DNA of 64,000 bases, from contig JAPLIC010000024.1 of NCBI GenBank assembly GCA_026389315.1, positions 1 through 64,000 of the forward strand, read 5' to 3'. Positions within the stretch are counted from its first letter, which is position 1. Every line of letters begins with the position of its first letter. This DNA comes from Cyanobacteriota bacterium. GTDB lineage: Bacteria; Cyanobacteriota; Cyanobacteriia; PCC-6307; Cyanobiaceae. A model generated the notes under the pieces. It did not search any database. It was not told where the DNA came from and saw only the letters and a program-made list of their open reading frames with translations. Both the position numbers and the translations under genes were made by a program. Below are positions 17,795 to 28,657 of this stretch, in pieces.

Positions 17795-19000
17795 TCAGGC
17801 CTCGTCCAGGGCCGCCACGCCGGGCAGCACCTTGCCTTCCAACAGCTCCAGGCTGGCGCCACCACCGGTCGAGATGTGGCTCATCTTGTCGGCCACACCC
17901 ACTTTTTCCACGGCGGCCACCGAATCACCGCCGCCGATGATGGTGGTGGTGCCGGTGGCGGTCAGGCCGGCGAGGGTGTGGGCAATGGCATCGGTGCCGG
18001 CGGCGAATTTGGCAAATTCGAACACCCCCATCGGCCCGTTCCAGATCACCGTTTTGCAGTCGGCCAGGGCGGCCTCAAAGGCCTTGATCGAATCGGGACC
18101 GATGTCGAGGCCCATCCAGCCATCGGGGATGGCGTCGATCTTGGCGATTTGGCTGTTGGCATCGGGGGCGAAATTGTCCGCCAGCACCACATCGGTGGGC
18201 AGCAGCAATTGCACTCCCTTGGCGGCCGCCTTGGCCTCCAGTTCGCGGGCCAATTCCAGCTTGTCCTCTTCCACCAGACTCTTGCCGACGGCCAGACCCC
18301 GGGCTTTGTAGAAGGTGAAGATCATGCCGCCGCCAATCAAGATCTTGTCGCACTTGTCGATCAGCGCCTCCAGCACGCCGATCTTGCTGCTCACCTTGGA
18401 GCCGCCCACGATCGCCGCCAGGGGCCGCTTGGGATCATCGATGGCCCCCTGCAGATATTGGAGTTCTTTTTCCATCAGGTGGCCGGCCACACTGGGCCGC
18501 AGGAACTTGGTCACCCCCTCGGTGGAGGCATGGGCGCGGTGGGCGGCGCCGAAGGCATCGTTGACATACACCTCAGCCAGGGCGGCCAGCTTTTCGGCGA
18601 AGGCCGGATCATTCTTTTCTTCCTCGGCGAAGAAACGCACGTTTTCCAGCAGCACCACGCCGCCATCGCCCAGGGCGGCCACCTTGGCCTCGGCATCGGC
18701 ACCGATGCAGCTGTCGGTTTTGGCCACCGGGATGCCCAGCAGGTCGCTCAGGCGGGCGACCACGGCGGTCAGGCGCATCCCCTCGTTCACCTGCCCCTTG
18801 GGACGGCCGAAATGGGCGGCCAGCAGCACCCGGGCGCCGTTGTCCCTCAAATAGCCGATGGTGGGCAGGGCGGCCCGGATGCGGGTGTCATCGGTGATGG
18901 CACCGGCGTCATCGAGGGGCACATTGAAATCCACCCGCACCAAGACGCGTTTGCCGCGCAGATCATCGGCGCCGAGGCTGGCCAGGGAACGCTTCGCCAT
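17795..19000 (-). CDS. pgk: Phosphoglycerate kinase
   Basis: [40 protein letters not shown]. Confidence 0.97.
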   Translation of the reverse strand: MAKRSLASLGADDLRGKRVLVRVDFNVPLDDAGAITDDTRIRAALPTIGYLRDNGARVLLAAHFGRPKGQVNEGMRLTAVVARLSDLLGIPVAKTDSCIGADAEAKVAALGDGGVVLLENVRFFAEEEKNDPAFAEKLAALAEVYVNDAFGAAHRAHASTEGVTKFLRPSVAGHLMEKELQYLQGAIDDPKRPLAAIVGGSKVSSKIGVLEALIDKCDKILIGGGMIFTFYKARGLAVGKSLVEEDKLELARELEAKAAAKGVQLLLPTDVVLADNFAPDANSQIAKIDAIPDGWMGLDIGPDSIKAFEAALADCKTVIWNGPMGVFEFAKFAAGTDAIAHTLAGLTATGTTTIIGGGDSVAAVEKVGVADKMSHISTGGGASLELLEGKVLPGVAALDEA

Positions 19001-19257
19001 GGATACGGGATAGGGAAAGGCGGGGGGAGATTAGCCCCCGGGCGTCCCGGGCCTGGCCCATGGGCCCCGGATGGGAAGGGGGTCAGTGGGGTGGCAGCAT
19101 CAAAAACAGGCCCGCCTACAGATCAGGACGCTTCGGCTCCCCAGGCGCAGTTCCGCCAGCGGGGTGCAAAACGAAGCTGGCTGGTCCTGGGGGGGCGGTC
19201 TTCGCCCTGGCCCGCGGCCCCCTGGAGCGCTAGATCTTGGCTACCGCACCAGCCACC

Positions 19258-19638
19258 ATGTTCGAAACCGTCCTGCTGGCCATTGACCACAGCCCCGAGA
19301 CGACGGAGACGGTGGCGGTGGGCCTGCAACTCGCCCGTCAGCACGGCAGTCGGGTCGTGTTGCTGTCGGTGGTCGAGGAGGAAGGCACGATGCATGATCC
19401 CGTCGCCGTCACCCAACTGTTGGAGCAGGCCAGGGGCCGCTTTGAGCAAGCTGGTCTGGCCTGCGATGTCTTCGAGCGTCAGGGCAAACCGGCTTTTGTG
19501 ATCGGTGATGTGGCCGATGAGATCAATGCCGACGTGATTGTCATCGGCACCCATGGCATCACCTTGGAGGAGGATCAACACAGCACCGCCGCCAGGGTGA
19601 TTCAGTTGGCTCCCTGTCCCGTTCTTGTGGTGCCTTGA
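19258..19638 (+). CDS. Universal stress protein family
   Basis: MFETVLLAIDHSPETTETV...ADVIVIGTHGITLEE...VIQLAPCPVLVVP. Confidence 0.9.
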   Translation: MFETVLLAIDHSPETTETVAVGLQLARQHGSRVVLLSVVEEEGTMHDPVAVTQLLEQARGRFEQAGLACDVFERQGKPAFVIGDVADEINADVIVIGTHGITLEEDQHSTAARVIQLAPCPVLVVP

Positions 19639-20537
19639 TGACGGCTAGCGCCAGCCCCACTCCCCGCCAGGGGGCCCCCGGGGGCGGGGCGCCAGCGATT
19701 CAGTGGTATCCGGGCCACATCGCCAAGGCCGAAAAGGCCCTCACCGCCAGCCTGGAGAAGGTCGATCTGGTCATTGAGGTGCGCGATGCCCGCATCCCCC
19801 TGGCCACCGCCCACCCCAGGCTGCAGCGCTGGATCCAGGCCAAGCAGCATCTGTTGGTGGTCAACCGCCGCGACATGGTCAGCGAGGCCTCCCGCAAGGC
19901 CTGGGATCGCTGGTTCCGGGAGCGGGACCAGACCCCCTGGTGGTGTGATGCCCGCAGCGGCACCGGCGTCAGTCAGTTGCAGCAGGCGGCGATCCGCAGT
20001 GGCGAGGCGCTCAATGCCCGCCGGCTCGGTCGCGGCATGCGCCCCAGGCCGGTGCGGGCCCTGATGCTCGGCTTCCCCAACGTCGGCAAATCTGCCCTGA
20101 TCAACCGGTTGGTGCGCAAGAAGGTGGTGGAAAGTGCCCGCAAGGCTGGCGTCACCCGCAGCCTGCGCTGGGTGCGGCTGGGCCAGGACATCGACCTGCT
20201 CGATGCCCCCGGGGTGCTGCCGCCCCGGCTGGATGACCAGCAGGCGGCCCTGCGGCTGGCCCTGTGCGACGACATCGGCCAGGCCGCCTACGACACCGAG
20301 GCCGTGGCCCTGGCCTTTCTGCGGCTGTTGATCCAGCTGGAGCCCAACCCTGCCGCCGGGGTGGCCCTGGGGCTGCTGCAGGGACGCTATGGGGTGGCGG
20401 CCAGCCCTGCCGTGGAGGACTGGCTCAGCGCCGCCGCCGCCCGCCACACCAGCGGCGATACGCTGCGCATGGGCCAGCGGCTGCTGGATGACTTTCGCCG
20501 CTCTCTGTTGGGGCCGATCTCCCTGGAGCTGCCTTGA
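19635..20537 (+). CDS. ylqF: Ribosome biogenesis GTPase YlqF/RbgA
   Basis: WYPGHIAKAEKAL, circularly permuted GTPase motifs, GFPNVGKSALINRL. Confidence 0.92.
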   Translation: MMTASASPTPRQGAPGGGAPAIQWYPGHIAKAEKALTASLEKVDLVIEVRDARIPLATAHPRLQRWIQAKQHLLVVNRRDMVSEASRKAWDRWFRERDQTPWWCDARSGTGVSQLQQAAIRSGEALNARRLGRGMRPRPVRALMLGFPNVGKSALINRLVRKKVVESARKAGVTRSLRWVRLGQDIDLLDAPGVLPPRLDDQQAALRLALCDDIGQAAYDTEAVALAFLRLLIQLEPNPAAGVALGLLQGRYGVAASPAVEDWLSAAAARHTSGDTLRMGQRLLDDFRRSLLGPISLELP

Positions 20538-20598
20538 GCTGGAGTTGAGATGGGTTGGCACAAAAAATCGGCAATCAACTTGTTGAGCACTGGAGGCC

Positions 20599-21543
20599 AT
20601 GGCGACATTCGGTGAAGGTGAAGGCGAACGGTTGACGCTCCACTACCCCAAACCGCTGCCGATGCGTTTGGACCGCTGGCTGGTGAGTCAACGTCCCGAG
20701 CAGAGCCGCGCCCGCATCCAGAAGTTCATCGACGCCGGCTTTGTGCGGGTCAATGGCGTCACCGGTCGCGCTAAAACACCCCTCAGGCCGGGCGATGAGG
20801 TGCAGTTGTGGATGCCGCCCCCCGAACCGCTTCCTTATCTCAAGGCTGAGCCGATCCCCCTTGATGTGCTGTACGAGGACGCCCACCTGATTGTGATCAA
20901 CAAGCCCGCTGGCCTCACCGTGCATCCGGCCCCCGGCAACAAGGACGGCACCCTGGTGAACGGTCTGCTGCACCATTGCCCCGACCTGCCCGGCATTGGC
21001 GGTGAGATGCGCCCGGGCATCGTGCATCGCCTCGATAAGGACACAACCGGCTGCATTGTCATCGCCAAAAGCCAGGAGGCCCTGGTGCGGCTGCAGCGCC
21101 AGATTCAGCAGCGCATCGCCAGCCGCGAATACCTGGCGGTGGTGCATGGGGTGCCGCTGGGGGAAGCGGGCAGCATCAATGGGCCGATCGGCCGCCACCC
21201 GGCGGATCGCAAGAAATATGCGGTCGTTGATGCCGCCAGTGGCCGAACCGCTTGCACCCACTGGCGGCTGATCGAGCGACTGGGGGACTATTCGCTATTG
21301 CGCTTCAAGCTGGATACGGGGCGCACCCACCAGATCCGGGTGCATTGCGCCCACTGGGGCCATCCGATTGTGGGCGATGCCACCTACAGCCGCTGCCGCA
21401 AGTTGCCGATTCCCCTGGCTGGCCAGGCCCTCCATGCCGTCCAGTTGGGCTTGGATCACCCCATCAGCCGAGAGCGACTTGTCTTTGAAGCACCCCTGCC
21501 CGAAGTCTTCGAACGGCTCTTGAATCAGTTGCGTTGCCGTTAG
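20599..21543 (+). CDS. Pseudouridine synthase, RluD-like
   Basis: S4-like N-terminus, RPGIVHRLDKDTTGCIVIAKS, GRTHQIRVHCAHWGHPIVGD. Confidence 0.9.
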   Translation: MATFGEGEGERLTLHYPKPLPMRLDRWLVSQRPEQSRARIQKFIDAGFVRVNGVTGRAKTPLRPGDEVQLWMPPPEPLPYLKAEPIPLDVLYEDAHLIVINKPAGLTVHPAPGNKDGTLVNGLLHHCPDLPGIGGEMRPGIVHRLDKDTTGCIVIAKSQEALVRLQRQIQQRIASREYLAVVHGVPLGEAGSINGPIGRHPADRKKYAVVDAASGRTACTHWRLIERLGDYSLLRFKLDTGRTHQIRVHCAHWGHPIVGDATYSRCRKLPIPLAGQALHAVQLGLDHPISRERLVFEAPLPEVFERLLNQLRCR

Positions 21544-21556
21544 CGAATTTTGCCGA

Positions 21557-23266
21557 TTAGGTCGTCACTGCCGAGGGCAGACGCGGGCAGGCTTCCACCA
21601 ACGTGCGGGTGATGGCGGCATGGGGATGGGCCAGCAGGTCGGCGCCCGGGCCCTCCTCCACGATGCGTCCCCCCTCCAGCACGATCACCCGGTGGCAGAA
21701 GCCGCTGGCCACGCTCAGGTCGTGGGTGATGAAGACCAGGCCCAGGCCCAACTGCCGCTGCAGCTGGCCCAGCAGCCCCAGGACTTCGGCCTGCACTTCG
21801 GCATCGAGCATGCTGACGCTTTCATCACACAGCAGCACCCGGGGTTTGAGGATCAGGGCGCGGGCAATGGCCACCCGCTGTTGCTGGCCCCCCGAGAGTT
21901 GGCGGGGCAGGCGCCGTTCGAAGTCCTCCGGGGGCGTCAGGCCCACCGCAGCCAGCTGGCGCCGGGCTTCTTGCCGGGCCTCGGCGGGACGGGCCAGGCC
22001 GTGGATCAGCAGCGGATCGGCGATGGCTTCGCCCACCGCCATCTGGGGATTGAGGCAGGCCAACGGATCCTGGAACACCATCTGCAGGCCGCGGCGCGCC
22101 CGGGCCAGTTTGGCTCCCCGCAACTGGCGCAGGTCCTGGCCTTGCAGGCGCACCTGACCGCCCCGCACCGGCACCAGGCCCATCAGGGCGCGACAGAGGC
22201 TGCTCTTGCCGCAGCCGGAAGCCCCCACCACCCCCAGGGTTTCCCCCTCGTGGAGCTGGAGGCTGATGCCATCCACGGCCTTCAGCCACCGCTGGCTCCA
22301 GGGGGGGGAGGGCAGGGGATGCCAGCTGCGCAGCTCCTGCACCTCCAGCAGCAGCGGCGAGGCCGCCGCCGCCTGGCGGTGCCCCCCCTCGCGCTGGCGG
22401 GCTGCCCGCACCAGGCGGCGCCCCACATCCGATACCGGCGCGGTCAAGAGCTGGTGGCTGGGACCCTCCTCCACCAGGCGGCCGTCAGCGAGGACGGCGA
22501 TCCGCTGGCACCAACGGCCGGCCATGGCCAGGTCATGGCTGATCAGCAACAGGGCGCTGCCCGCTTCGGCACAGAGGTCGCTCAGCTCAGCCATCACCTG
22601 GGCGGTGACGGCCACATCCAGGCTGGTGGTGGGTTCATCGGCGATCACCAGGGGCGGGTTCAGGGCCAGGGCCAAGGCGATGGCCAGCCGTTGGCGCATG
22701 CCACCGCTGAACTCGTGCGGATAGCTGCCATAGCGGGCGGGATCGATGCCGACCCGCTCCAGCAGGGCTTGGGCCCGTTCGAGGCTGCCCTGGCAGCGGT
22801 GGGCCTCCAGGGTGTCCCGCAGGTGTTCGCCAACGGTCATCAACGGATTGAGCCGGGTCATCGGGTCCTGAAACACCAGCCCCGCCGCCTGCCCCCGCAG
22901 CTGCTGCAGGGAGCTGGCGCTGAGGCGTCGGGGATCCTGGCCGGTGAGCTCGAGCCTGCCCTCGCAGCTGCTGCCCGGGGGCAGCAACTGCAATACGGCC
23001 CTGGCCACGGTGCTTTTGCCGCAGCCGGAGGGGCCCACCAGGGCGAGGGTTTCCCCCTGGTTCAGCCGCAGGTCCAGGCCGTCCAGCACATTGGTGGGGC
23101 TGCCCGGATAGCGCACCTTCAGGCCTTGGAGACGGAGGACTTCCCGGGGGGCACTGGGGGCCGCGGAACTGGGCGCCATGGGTTGGGGGAGGGCTGTCGG
23201 CGGGTTGATCGCCGTCCCCAGACATGGCGGTCCAGGTAGCGGCATTTGCATACCATGGAGCATCAC
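21557..23266 (-). CDS. ABC transporter with two fused ATP-binding domains (oligopeptide type)
   Basis: Two sets of Walker A (GPSGCGKSTVAR, GASGCGKSSLCR), signature and Walker B motifs. Confidence 0.93.
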   Translation of the reverse strand: MMLHGMQMPLPGPPCLGTAINPPTALPQPMAPSSAAPSAPREVLRLQGLKVRYPGSPTNVLDGLDLRLNQGETLALVGPSGCGKSTVARAVLQLLPPGSSCEGRLELTGQDPRRLSASSLQQLRGQAAGLVFQDPMTRLNPLMTVGEHLRDTLEAHRCQGSLERAQALLERVGIDPARYGSYPHEFSGGMRQRLAIALALALNPPLVIADEPTTSLDVAVTAQVMAELSDLCAEAGSALLLISHDLAMAGRWCQRIAVLADGRLVEEGPSHQLLTAPVSDVGRRLVRAARQREGGHRQAAAASPLLLEVQELRSWHPLPSPPWSQRWLKAVDGISLQLHEGETLGVVGASGCGKSSLCRALMGLVPVRGGQVRLQGQDLRQLRGAKLARARRGLQMVFQDPLACLNPQMAVGEAIADPLLIHGLARPAEARQEARRQLAAVGLTPPEDFERRLPRQLSGGQQQRVAIARALILKPRVLLCDESVSMLDAEVQAEVLGLLGQLQRQLGLGLVFITHDLSVASGFCHRVIVLEGGRIVEEGPGADLLAHPHAAITRTLVEACPRLPSAVTT

Positions 23267-23277
23267 CGTGGAACGAG

Positions 23278-25653
23278 ATGCTTAAAACCGTTCCCGAGCC
23301 CTCCACCACCGATCAGCCGCTAACGGATGGGTCGGCTATGGCCCTGGCGGCCCCGGCCTTGGCGGCCCCGGCCCTGGCTACCGACCCAATGGCCATTGCC
23401 GATCCTTCAGAAGCCTATGGGGTCAGCCTGCCGGCCTGGTTAAGGGATTCTTTGCGGGCAGCCCAGGGCCCCCAGGGCCTGGCGGAGGCTGCCAAGGCCA
23501 GCCGCAGCAACGACAGACTTTTGGCCGCCGCTTTCGATTTCGCCCACCAGCTCCACGATGGCCAGATGCGGGCCACCGGCGAGCCCTACATCGTCCATCC
23601 CATCGCCGTGGCCGATTTGCTGCGCGATATCGGTGCCGGCAGTTCGGTCATCGCCGCCGGCTTCCTCCACGACGTGGTCGAAGACACCCAGGTGACGCCG
23701 GAGGAAATCGAGGCCCAATTCGGCGCCGAGGTGCGGGCCTTGGTGGAGGGGGTCACCAAGCTGGGGGGCATCCATTTCACTAACCAGACCGAGGCCCAGG
23801 CCGAGAACCTGCGGCGCATGTTTCTGGCCATGGCCAGCGACATTCGGGTGGTGCTGGTGAAGCTCGCCGATCGGTTGCACAACATGCGCACCCTCGGGGC
23901 CCTCAAGCCCGAGAAGCAGCAGCGCATCGCCCGTGAAACCCGCGACATTTACGCCCCCCTGGCCAACCGGCTCGGCATCGGTCGCTTCAAGTGGGAACTG
24001 GAGGACCTCGCCTTCAAGATCCTGGAGCCGGAGGCGTTTCGGGAGATCCAGCAGCAGGTCGCCACCAAGCGCAGTGAACGGGAAGATCGGCTGGGGGTCA
24101 CCGTGCAGTTGCTGCGGGACCGGCTGGCTTCGGTGGGACTGGGCAGTTGCGATGTCAGCGGCCGGCCGAAACATCTCTATGGCATCTGGAGCAAGATGCA
24201 GCGCCAGCAGAAGGCGTTTCACGAGCTCTATGACGTCGCGGCGGTGCGCATTCTCTGCCCGACGCTCGAGAGTTGTTATCGCGCCCTGGCGGTGGTGCAT
24301 GACACCTTTCGGCCCATCCCGGGGCGGTTCAAGGATTACATCGGTTTGCCCAAACCGAATGGCTACCAGTCCCTGCATACGGCGGTGATCGGTCGCCATC
24401 GGCCGATTGAGGTGCAGATCCGCACCGTGGAAATGCATCAGGTGGCCGAATACGGCATCGCCGCCCATTGGAAATACAAGGAGGGGGGCTCTCCCGCCGC
24501 CACCGGTGGCGATGCCGAGCGCTTCAGTTGGCTGAGGCAGCTGGTGGATTGGCAGAAAGAGGGAGGCAGCGAGGACAGCAGCGACTATCTGGCCTCAATC
24601 AAGGAAGATCTCTTCGATGAGGAGGTGTTTGTCTTCACCCCCAAGGGCGATGTGGTGGGGTTGCGCAAGGGATCAACCTCCGTTGATTTTGCCTATCGCA
24701 TCCACTCCGAGATCGGCAACCACTGCCAGGGAGTACGCATCAATGACCGCCTCTGCCCTTTGGCGACACCGCTGAAAAACGGTGATTTCGTGCAGGTGAT
24801 CACCTCAAAGAGTGCTCATCCCAGCCTGGATTGGCTCAATTTTGTCGCTACCCCCACGGCCCGCAACCGCATCCGTGCCTGGTACAAGCGCAGTCACCGC
24901 CAGGACAACATTGGGCGCGGCACTGAGATGCTGGAGCGGGAGTTGGGCCGCGATGGCTTTGATGCCCTGCTCAACGGTGAGGCCCTCGCGCGGGTATCCC
25001 GGCGCTGCAATCTGGTGGGCACCGAAGACCTGCTGGCGGCCATCGGTTTTGGTGGGGTGACCCTGCAGCAGGTCGTCAATCGGCTGCGGGAGGAGGTGCG
25101 TCTGGCCACCGAGGCGGTGGCGGCGCCGCCCAGCAATGCAGAGGTGGCCGCTGGGGTCGTGGCCCGCCAGGAGTCGGCGACGCTGCCCCATCTGCCCAGC
25201 AGTGGTAGCCCGATCCTGGGGGTCGAGGGGTTGGAATATCGGCTGGGCGGCTGCTGCAGCCCCCTGCCGGGGGAGGCGATTGTGGGTTCGGTGGCCCTGG
25301 GCAATCACGGCATCACCATCCACCGCCAGGATTGCGGCAACGTGGCCCAGGTGCCGGTGGAACGCCGCTTGCCTGTGCGTTGGAATGGGCCGGTGGAGGG
25401 CCAGCAGCGGCGTTACCCGGTACGGCTGCGCATAGAGGTTCTCGATCGGGTGGGGGTGCTGAAAGACATCCTCACCCGTCTTTCCGATCACCGCATCAAT
25501 GTCAGCGATGCCCGGGTGCGCACCAGTGCCGGCAAGCCGGCCCGCATCGATCTACGGGTTGAATTGCATAGCGCCAACCAACTGCGCGACACGATGGACC
25601 AGATCCGTTCGATGGCGGATGTGCTCGATCTTTGCCGGACGGGGATTGGTTGA
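23278..25653 (+). CDS. spoT: Bifunctional (p)ppGpp synthetase/hydrolase
   Basis: HD domain, GLPKPNGYQSLHTAVIG, TGS and ACT domains. Confidence 0.95.
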   Translation: MLKTVPEPSTTDQPLTDGSAMALAAPALAAPALATDPMAIADPSEAYGVSLPAWLRDSLRAAQGPQGLAEAAKASRSNDRLLAAAFDFAHQLHDGQMRATGEPYIVHPIAVADLLRDIGAGSSVIAAGFLHDVVEDTQVTPEEIEAQFGAEVRALVEGVTKLGGIHFTNQTEAQAENLRRMFLAMASDIRVVLVKLADRLHNMRTLGALKPEKQQRIARETRDIYAPLANRLGIGRFKWELEDLAFKILEPEAFREIQQQVATKRSEREDRLGVTVQLLRDRLASVGLGSCDVSGRPKHLYGIWSKMQRQQKAFHELYDVAAVRILCPTLESCYRALAVVHDTFRPIPGRFKDYIGLPKPNGYQSLHTAVIGRHRPIEVQIRTVEMHQVAEYGIAAHWKYKEGGSPAATGGDAERFSWLRQLVDWQKEGGSEDSSDYLASIKEDLFDEEVFVFTPKGDVVGLRKGSTSVDFAYRIHSEIGNHCQGVRINDRLCPLATPLKNGDFVQVITSKSAHPSLDWLNFVATPTARNRIRAWYKRSHRQDNIGRGTEMLERELGRDGFDALLNGEALARVSRRCNLVGTEDLLAAIGFGGVTLQQVVNRLREEVRLATEAVAAPPSNAEVAAGVVARQESATLPHLPSSGSPILGVEGLEYRLGGCCSPLPGEAIVGSVALGNHGITIHRQDCGNVAQVPVERRLPVRWNGPVEGQQRRYPVRLRIEVLDRVGVLKDILTRLSDHRINVSDARVRTSAGKPARIDLRVELHSANQLRDTMDQIRSMADVLDLCRTGIG

Positions 25654-25798
25654 GGGCCTTCCATCAGCTAGCGCGGCAGCGCGGTGAGCATCTGCCCATC
25701 GGAGTGGGGGTGCTGGTGTCTGCTGTTACACCCGTCATGGGGCGCCATCTTTAGAAAACGTCGATTGAACCTTCTTCCGTCCCAGCGCCTTTCGTGAC

Positions 25799-25987
25799 AT
25801 GACCTCTGAACAGGCTGCCCAGCTGATCGACAACACCCTCGACCTGGTGCACCAGCGCCTGCTGGACCTGGAATCCCAGTCGATGCGGGCCGAGCAGAAC
25901 GCCCTGGCGGCCGAATTTCGCGAATGGCGCCAGCCGATCGGTGGCCACATCGACCTGATGGTGTTTCCTGGGCTGACCAACTCCTGA
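25799..25987 (+). CDS. Small conserved hypothetical protein
   Basis: 62-aa ORF MTSEQAAQLIDNTLDLVHQRLLDLESQSMRAEQNALAAEF. Confidence 0.5.
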   Translation: MTSEQAAQLIDNTLDLVHQRLLDLESQSMRAEQNALAAEFREWRQPIGGHIDLMVFPGLTNS

Positions 25988-26032
25988 ATGATTTGCCTCC
26001 TGAACCAATCCGGCCCAATCCCGGAGCGCATC

Positions 26033-26591
26033 TCACCGCGGTGGTGTGACCAGCCGCCGCCGGCGGAAGTGGAGCCACTGCCTGTAGCCCACACCGCTGG
26101 CCGCAGCGAGCAGTCCACCGACCAGCACCGAGCCCAGGATCAGCCGAATGGAGAAGGCCCAACCCAGGCCGGCCAGGTTGTCGGGGTTGAGATCCTTGAG
26201 TTGCAAGCCGGCCGCCCCCGGCCCCATCAACAGCGATCCCAGTTGATAGCTGAGCCAAAACAGCGGCAGGTTGGTGATGGGGTTGCTGATCCAGGTGCCT
26301 GCCATCGCCAGGAACCTGTTGCCGCGCATGGCGTTGGCCAGGCCCAAGCTGACGAGCATCTGTAATCCAAAGATCGGCAGGCAGCCGATGAATACCCCAA
26401 TTGCCAGGCCCCGGGCCTGGTGGCCGGGGCTACCCTCCTGGCGCCGCATCCAGGTGATGGCCTTGCGCAGGTTCTGGTGCAACCTGCGGCTCCAGATCCG
26501 CAAGGGGCGCCAGCGGCTGCCCAATACTTTTGGTCGGGCCGGGCCCACCGGCCGCCCTGGCGGCCGAGACTGGCTGGGATGACGGGGCATG
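26033..26591 (-). CDS. DUF2062 domain protein
   Basis: SPGHQARGLAIGVFIGCLPIFGLQMLVSLGLANAMRGNRFLAMAGTWISNPITNLPLF; start approximate. Confidence 0.85.
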
Positions 26592-28052
26592 AAGGCTGTG
26601 GGCGCTGCAACATTCGGTGAAGGACTTGACCCTAAGGAGCCCCGGGGCCGTTTGGTTGCTGCTGGGGACACGATCGCCGCCATCGCCACCGCCGTGGCCC
26701 CCGGCCAGGGCAGCGTGGCGATTGTGCGGCTGTCGGGCCCCCGAGCGGAGGCCATCGGCAGGCGGCTGTTTCAGGTGCCGGGCCAGCAGGAGTGGGCCAG
26801 CCACCGGGTGCTCTATGGCCATGTGGTGGAGCCAAACAGCGGTGAACGGCTGGATGAGGCCCTGCTGCTGCTGATGCGGGCGCCGCGCAGCTTCACCCGC
26901 GAGGATGTGGTGGAGTTGCACTGCCACGGCGGCCTGGTGGCGGTGCGGCGGGTGCTGAAGGCGGTGCTGGACGCCGGAGCCCGGCTGGCGGCGCCGGGGG
27001 AATTCAGCCAGAGGGCGTTCCTCAATGGCCGGCTTGATCTGACCCGGGCCGAGGCGATCGCCGAGATGATCGCTGCCCGGGGGCAAAGGGCGGCCCAGCT
27101 GGCGATGGCCGGCCTGGAGGGGGGCTTGCAGCGCCGCATCACTGCGTTGCGGGAGCGCTTGCTCGACCAGCTGGCCGAACTGGAGGCGCGGCTGGATTTC
27201 GAAGAAGACCTACCCCCCCTGCAGCCCGAGGCCGTGATTAGCGCTTTGACCGCAGTGCGGACCGAACTGGAGGCCCTGGTGCGGGAGGCGGACCAGGGCC
27301 AGCGCCTGCGCGAGGGCTTGCGGGTGGCGATTGTGGGCCGCCCCAATGTGGGCAAATCGACCCTGCTCAATCGCCTCAGCCGCCAGGACCGGGCGATTGT
27401 GACGGATCTGCCCGGCACCACCCGCGACCTGCTGGAAAGCGAGCTGGTGCTCGACGGCGTGCCCCTCACCCTGGTGGACACCGCCGGCATCCACGCCACC
27501 GATGATCTGGTGGAGCGGCTGGGCATCGGCCGCAGCCAGGCGGCCCTGGCGGCAGCCGATGCGGTGCTGCTGGTCTTTGATGTGGCATCTGGCTGGGGCC
27601 CTGCCGATCAACGGGTGCGGGAGCTGGTGCCGGCTGGGGTGCCGTTACTGCTGGTGGGCAACCAGTGCGACCGCTGCGGCCTGGCGGCTGGGGCGGTGGA
27701 GGCTGGAGTTGGGGATGGTGCAGTTGTTGAGGCCGCAGCCCCCGCCCAGGTGTTGATCAGTGCCCTCAGCGGCGCCGGCGAGACGGAGCTGGGCCAGATG
27801 TTGCTGCAATGCTGCGGCGCCAGTGCCAGCGAGGGTTTGCAGGTGGCCCTCAATGACCGCCAACGCCAGCTGGCCGCCAGCGCCGCCGAATCCCTGCAGC
27901 GCAGCCTGGAGGCCGCCGCCGATGGCCTGCCCTGGGATTTCTGGACGATCGACCTGGCCGCCGCCGCATCCACCCTGGGGGAGATCACCGGCGAGACCGT
28001 GACCGAGGCGGTGCTGGATCGGGTGTTTTCGCGGTTTTGTATTGGGAAGTGA
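26589..28052 (+). CDS. mnmE: tRNA modification GTPase MnmE
   Basis: DTIAAIATAVAPGQGSVAIVRLSG, GRPNVGKSTLLNRL, C-terminal VFSRFCIGK. Confidence 0.96.
   Translation: MKAVGAATFGEGLDPKEPRGRLVAAGDTIAAIATAVAPGQGSVAIVRLSGPRAEAIGRRLFQVPGQQEWASHRVLYGHVVEPNSGERLDEALLLLMRAPRSFTREDVVELHCHGGLVAVRRVLKAVLDAGARLAAPGEFSQRAFLNGRLDLTRAEAIAEMIAARGQRAAQLAMAGLEGGLQRRITALRERLLDQLAELEARLDFEEDLPPLQPEAVISALTAVRTELEALVREADQGQRLREGLRVAIVGRPNVGKSTLLNRLSRQDRAIVTDLPGTTRDLLESELVLDGVPLTLVDTAGIHATDDLVERLGIGRSQAALAAADAVLLVFDVASGWGPADQRVRELVPAGVPLLLVGNQCDRCGLAAGAVEAGVGDGAVVEAAAPAQVLISALSGAGETELGQMLLQCCGASASEGLQVALNDRQRQLAASAAESLQRSLEAAADGLPWDFWTIDLAAAASTLGEITGETVTEAVLDRVFSRFCIGK
28035..28052 (+). other. Putative island att site (left copy) TTTTGTATTGGGAAGTGA at the mnmE 3' end
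   Basis: Imperfect repeat partner at 29713..29730; same gene location as the SGI1 attB at the trmE/mnmE 3' end. Confidence 0.6.
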
Positions 28053-28084
28053 GGGGGGGTGTATGCAGTTAATGATTTCGAATA

Positions 28085-28657
28085 CTAACTGCCAAGAGTC
28101 AATCGATCAAGCTGAAGTGGTACCAATTGAAGATCTTGGAGAATGCTTGGATCCCAGAGACAGACTTGGAGGTGTTGGTCGGTATAAAAGTTGCCTTCTG
28201 CTGTCAGGGATGGACCGAGATGGAATGGCATCCTCAATCCGCATTTTCGGCTGCCTTGCAGCCTCCCCTGGACAGACTTCGCAATCTGGCAGTCAAGAAG
28301 GAACTGCTGTCTTTGTCTGTTGTTCGTAGATTGTCGGGTCCGCCGATTCGGGATCGCATCAAGCGCCAAAAGAGCCTCATCTTGAAAGAGAGCAGCGTCT
28401 TGACGATTGGTTAAATCAAGCAGAAGATCGAGATTTGCTTTCGCAGTCAGGATTAATCCATCAGCTTCTTCCTTGCGGGTGACCCAACGCTTCGAATACC
28501 ACCGTTCTGCCCATGTCAGGTCTTCCCAGCAATACACCCCATGGCCAAGCCAATTATCATCTCTGGCGCTCCATTGAAGACCCGCCCCATTTTGGGCTGC
28601 AACCGCAATGGTAATACTGTTGGCTGACCCAACATGATAAACCCTAACATTCGTCAT
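28085..28657 (-). CDS. Candidate ADP-ribosyltransferase-like toxin
   Basis: VRVYHVGSANSITIAVAAQ...NWLGHGVYCWEDLTWAERWYSKRW resembles the H...Y core of ART-fold/DUF3990-like proteins. Confidence 0.5.
   Translation of the reverse strand: MTNVRVYHVGSANSITIAVAAQNGAGLQWSARDDNWLGHGVYCWEDLTWAERWYSKRWVTRKEEADGLILTAKANLDLLLDLTNRQDAALFQDEALLALDAIPNRRTRQSTNNRQRQQFLLDCQIAKSVQGRLQGSRKCGLRMPFHLGPSLTAEGNFYTDQHLQVCLWDPSILQDLQLVPLQLDRLTLGS

Noticed and set aside
17876-19501. 541-aa plus-strand ORF opposite pgk
   Set aside because: Shadow of the high-GC pgk gene; no family features, His/Gly/Gln-rich.
21620-23239. 539-aa ORF opposite the ABC transporter
   Set aside because: Shadow ORF; the minus strand has two full sets of ABC motifs.
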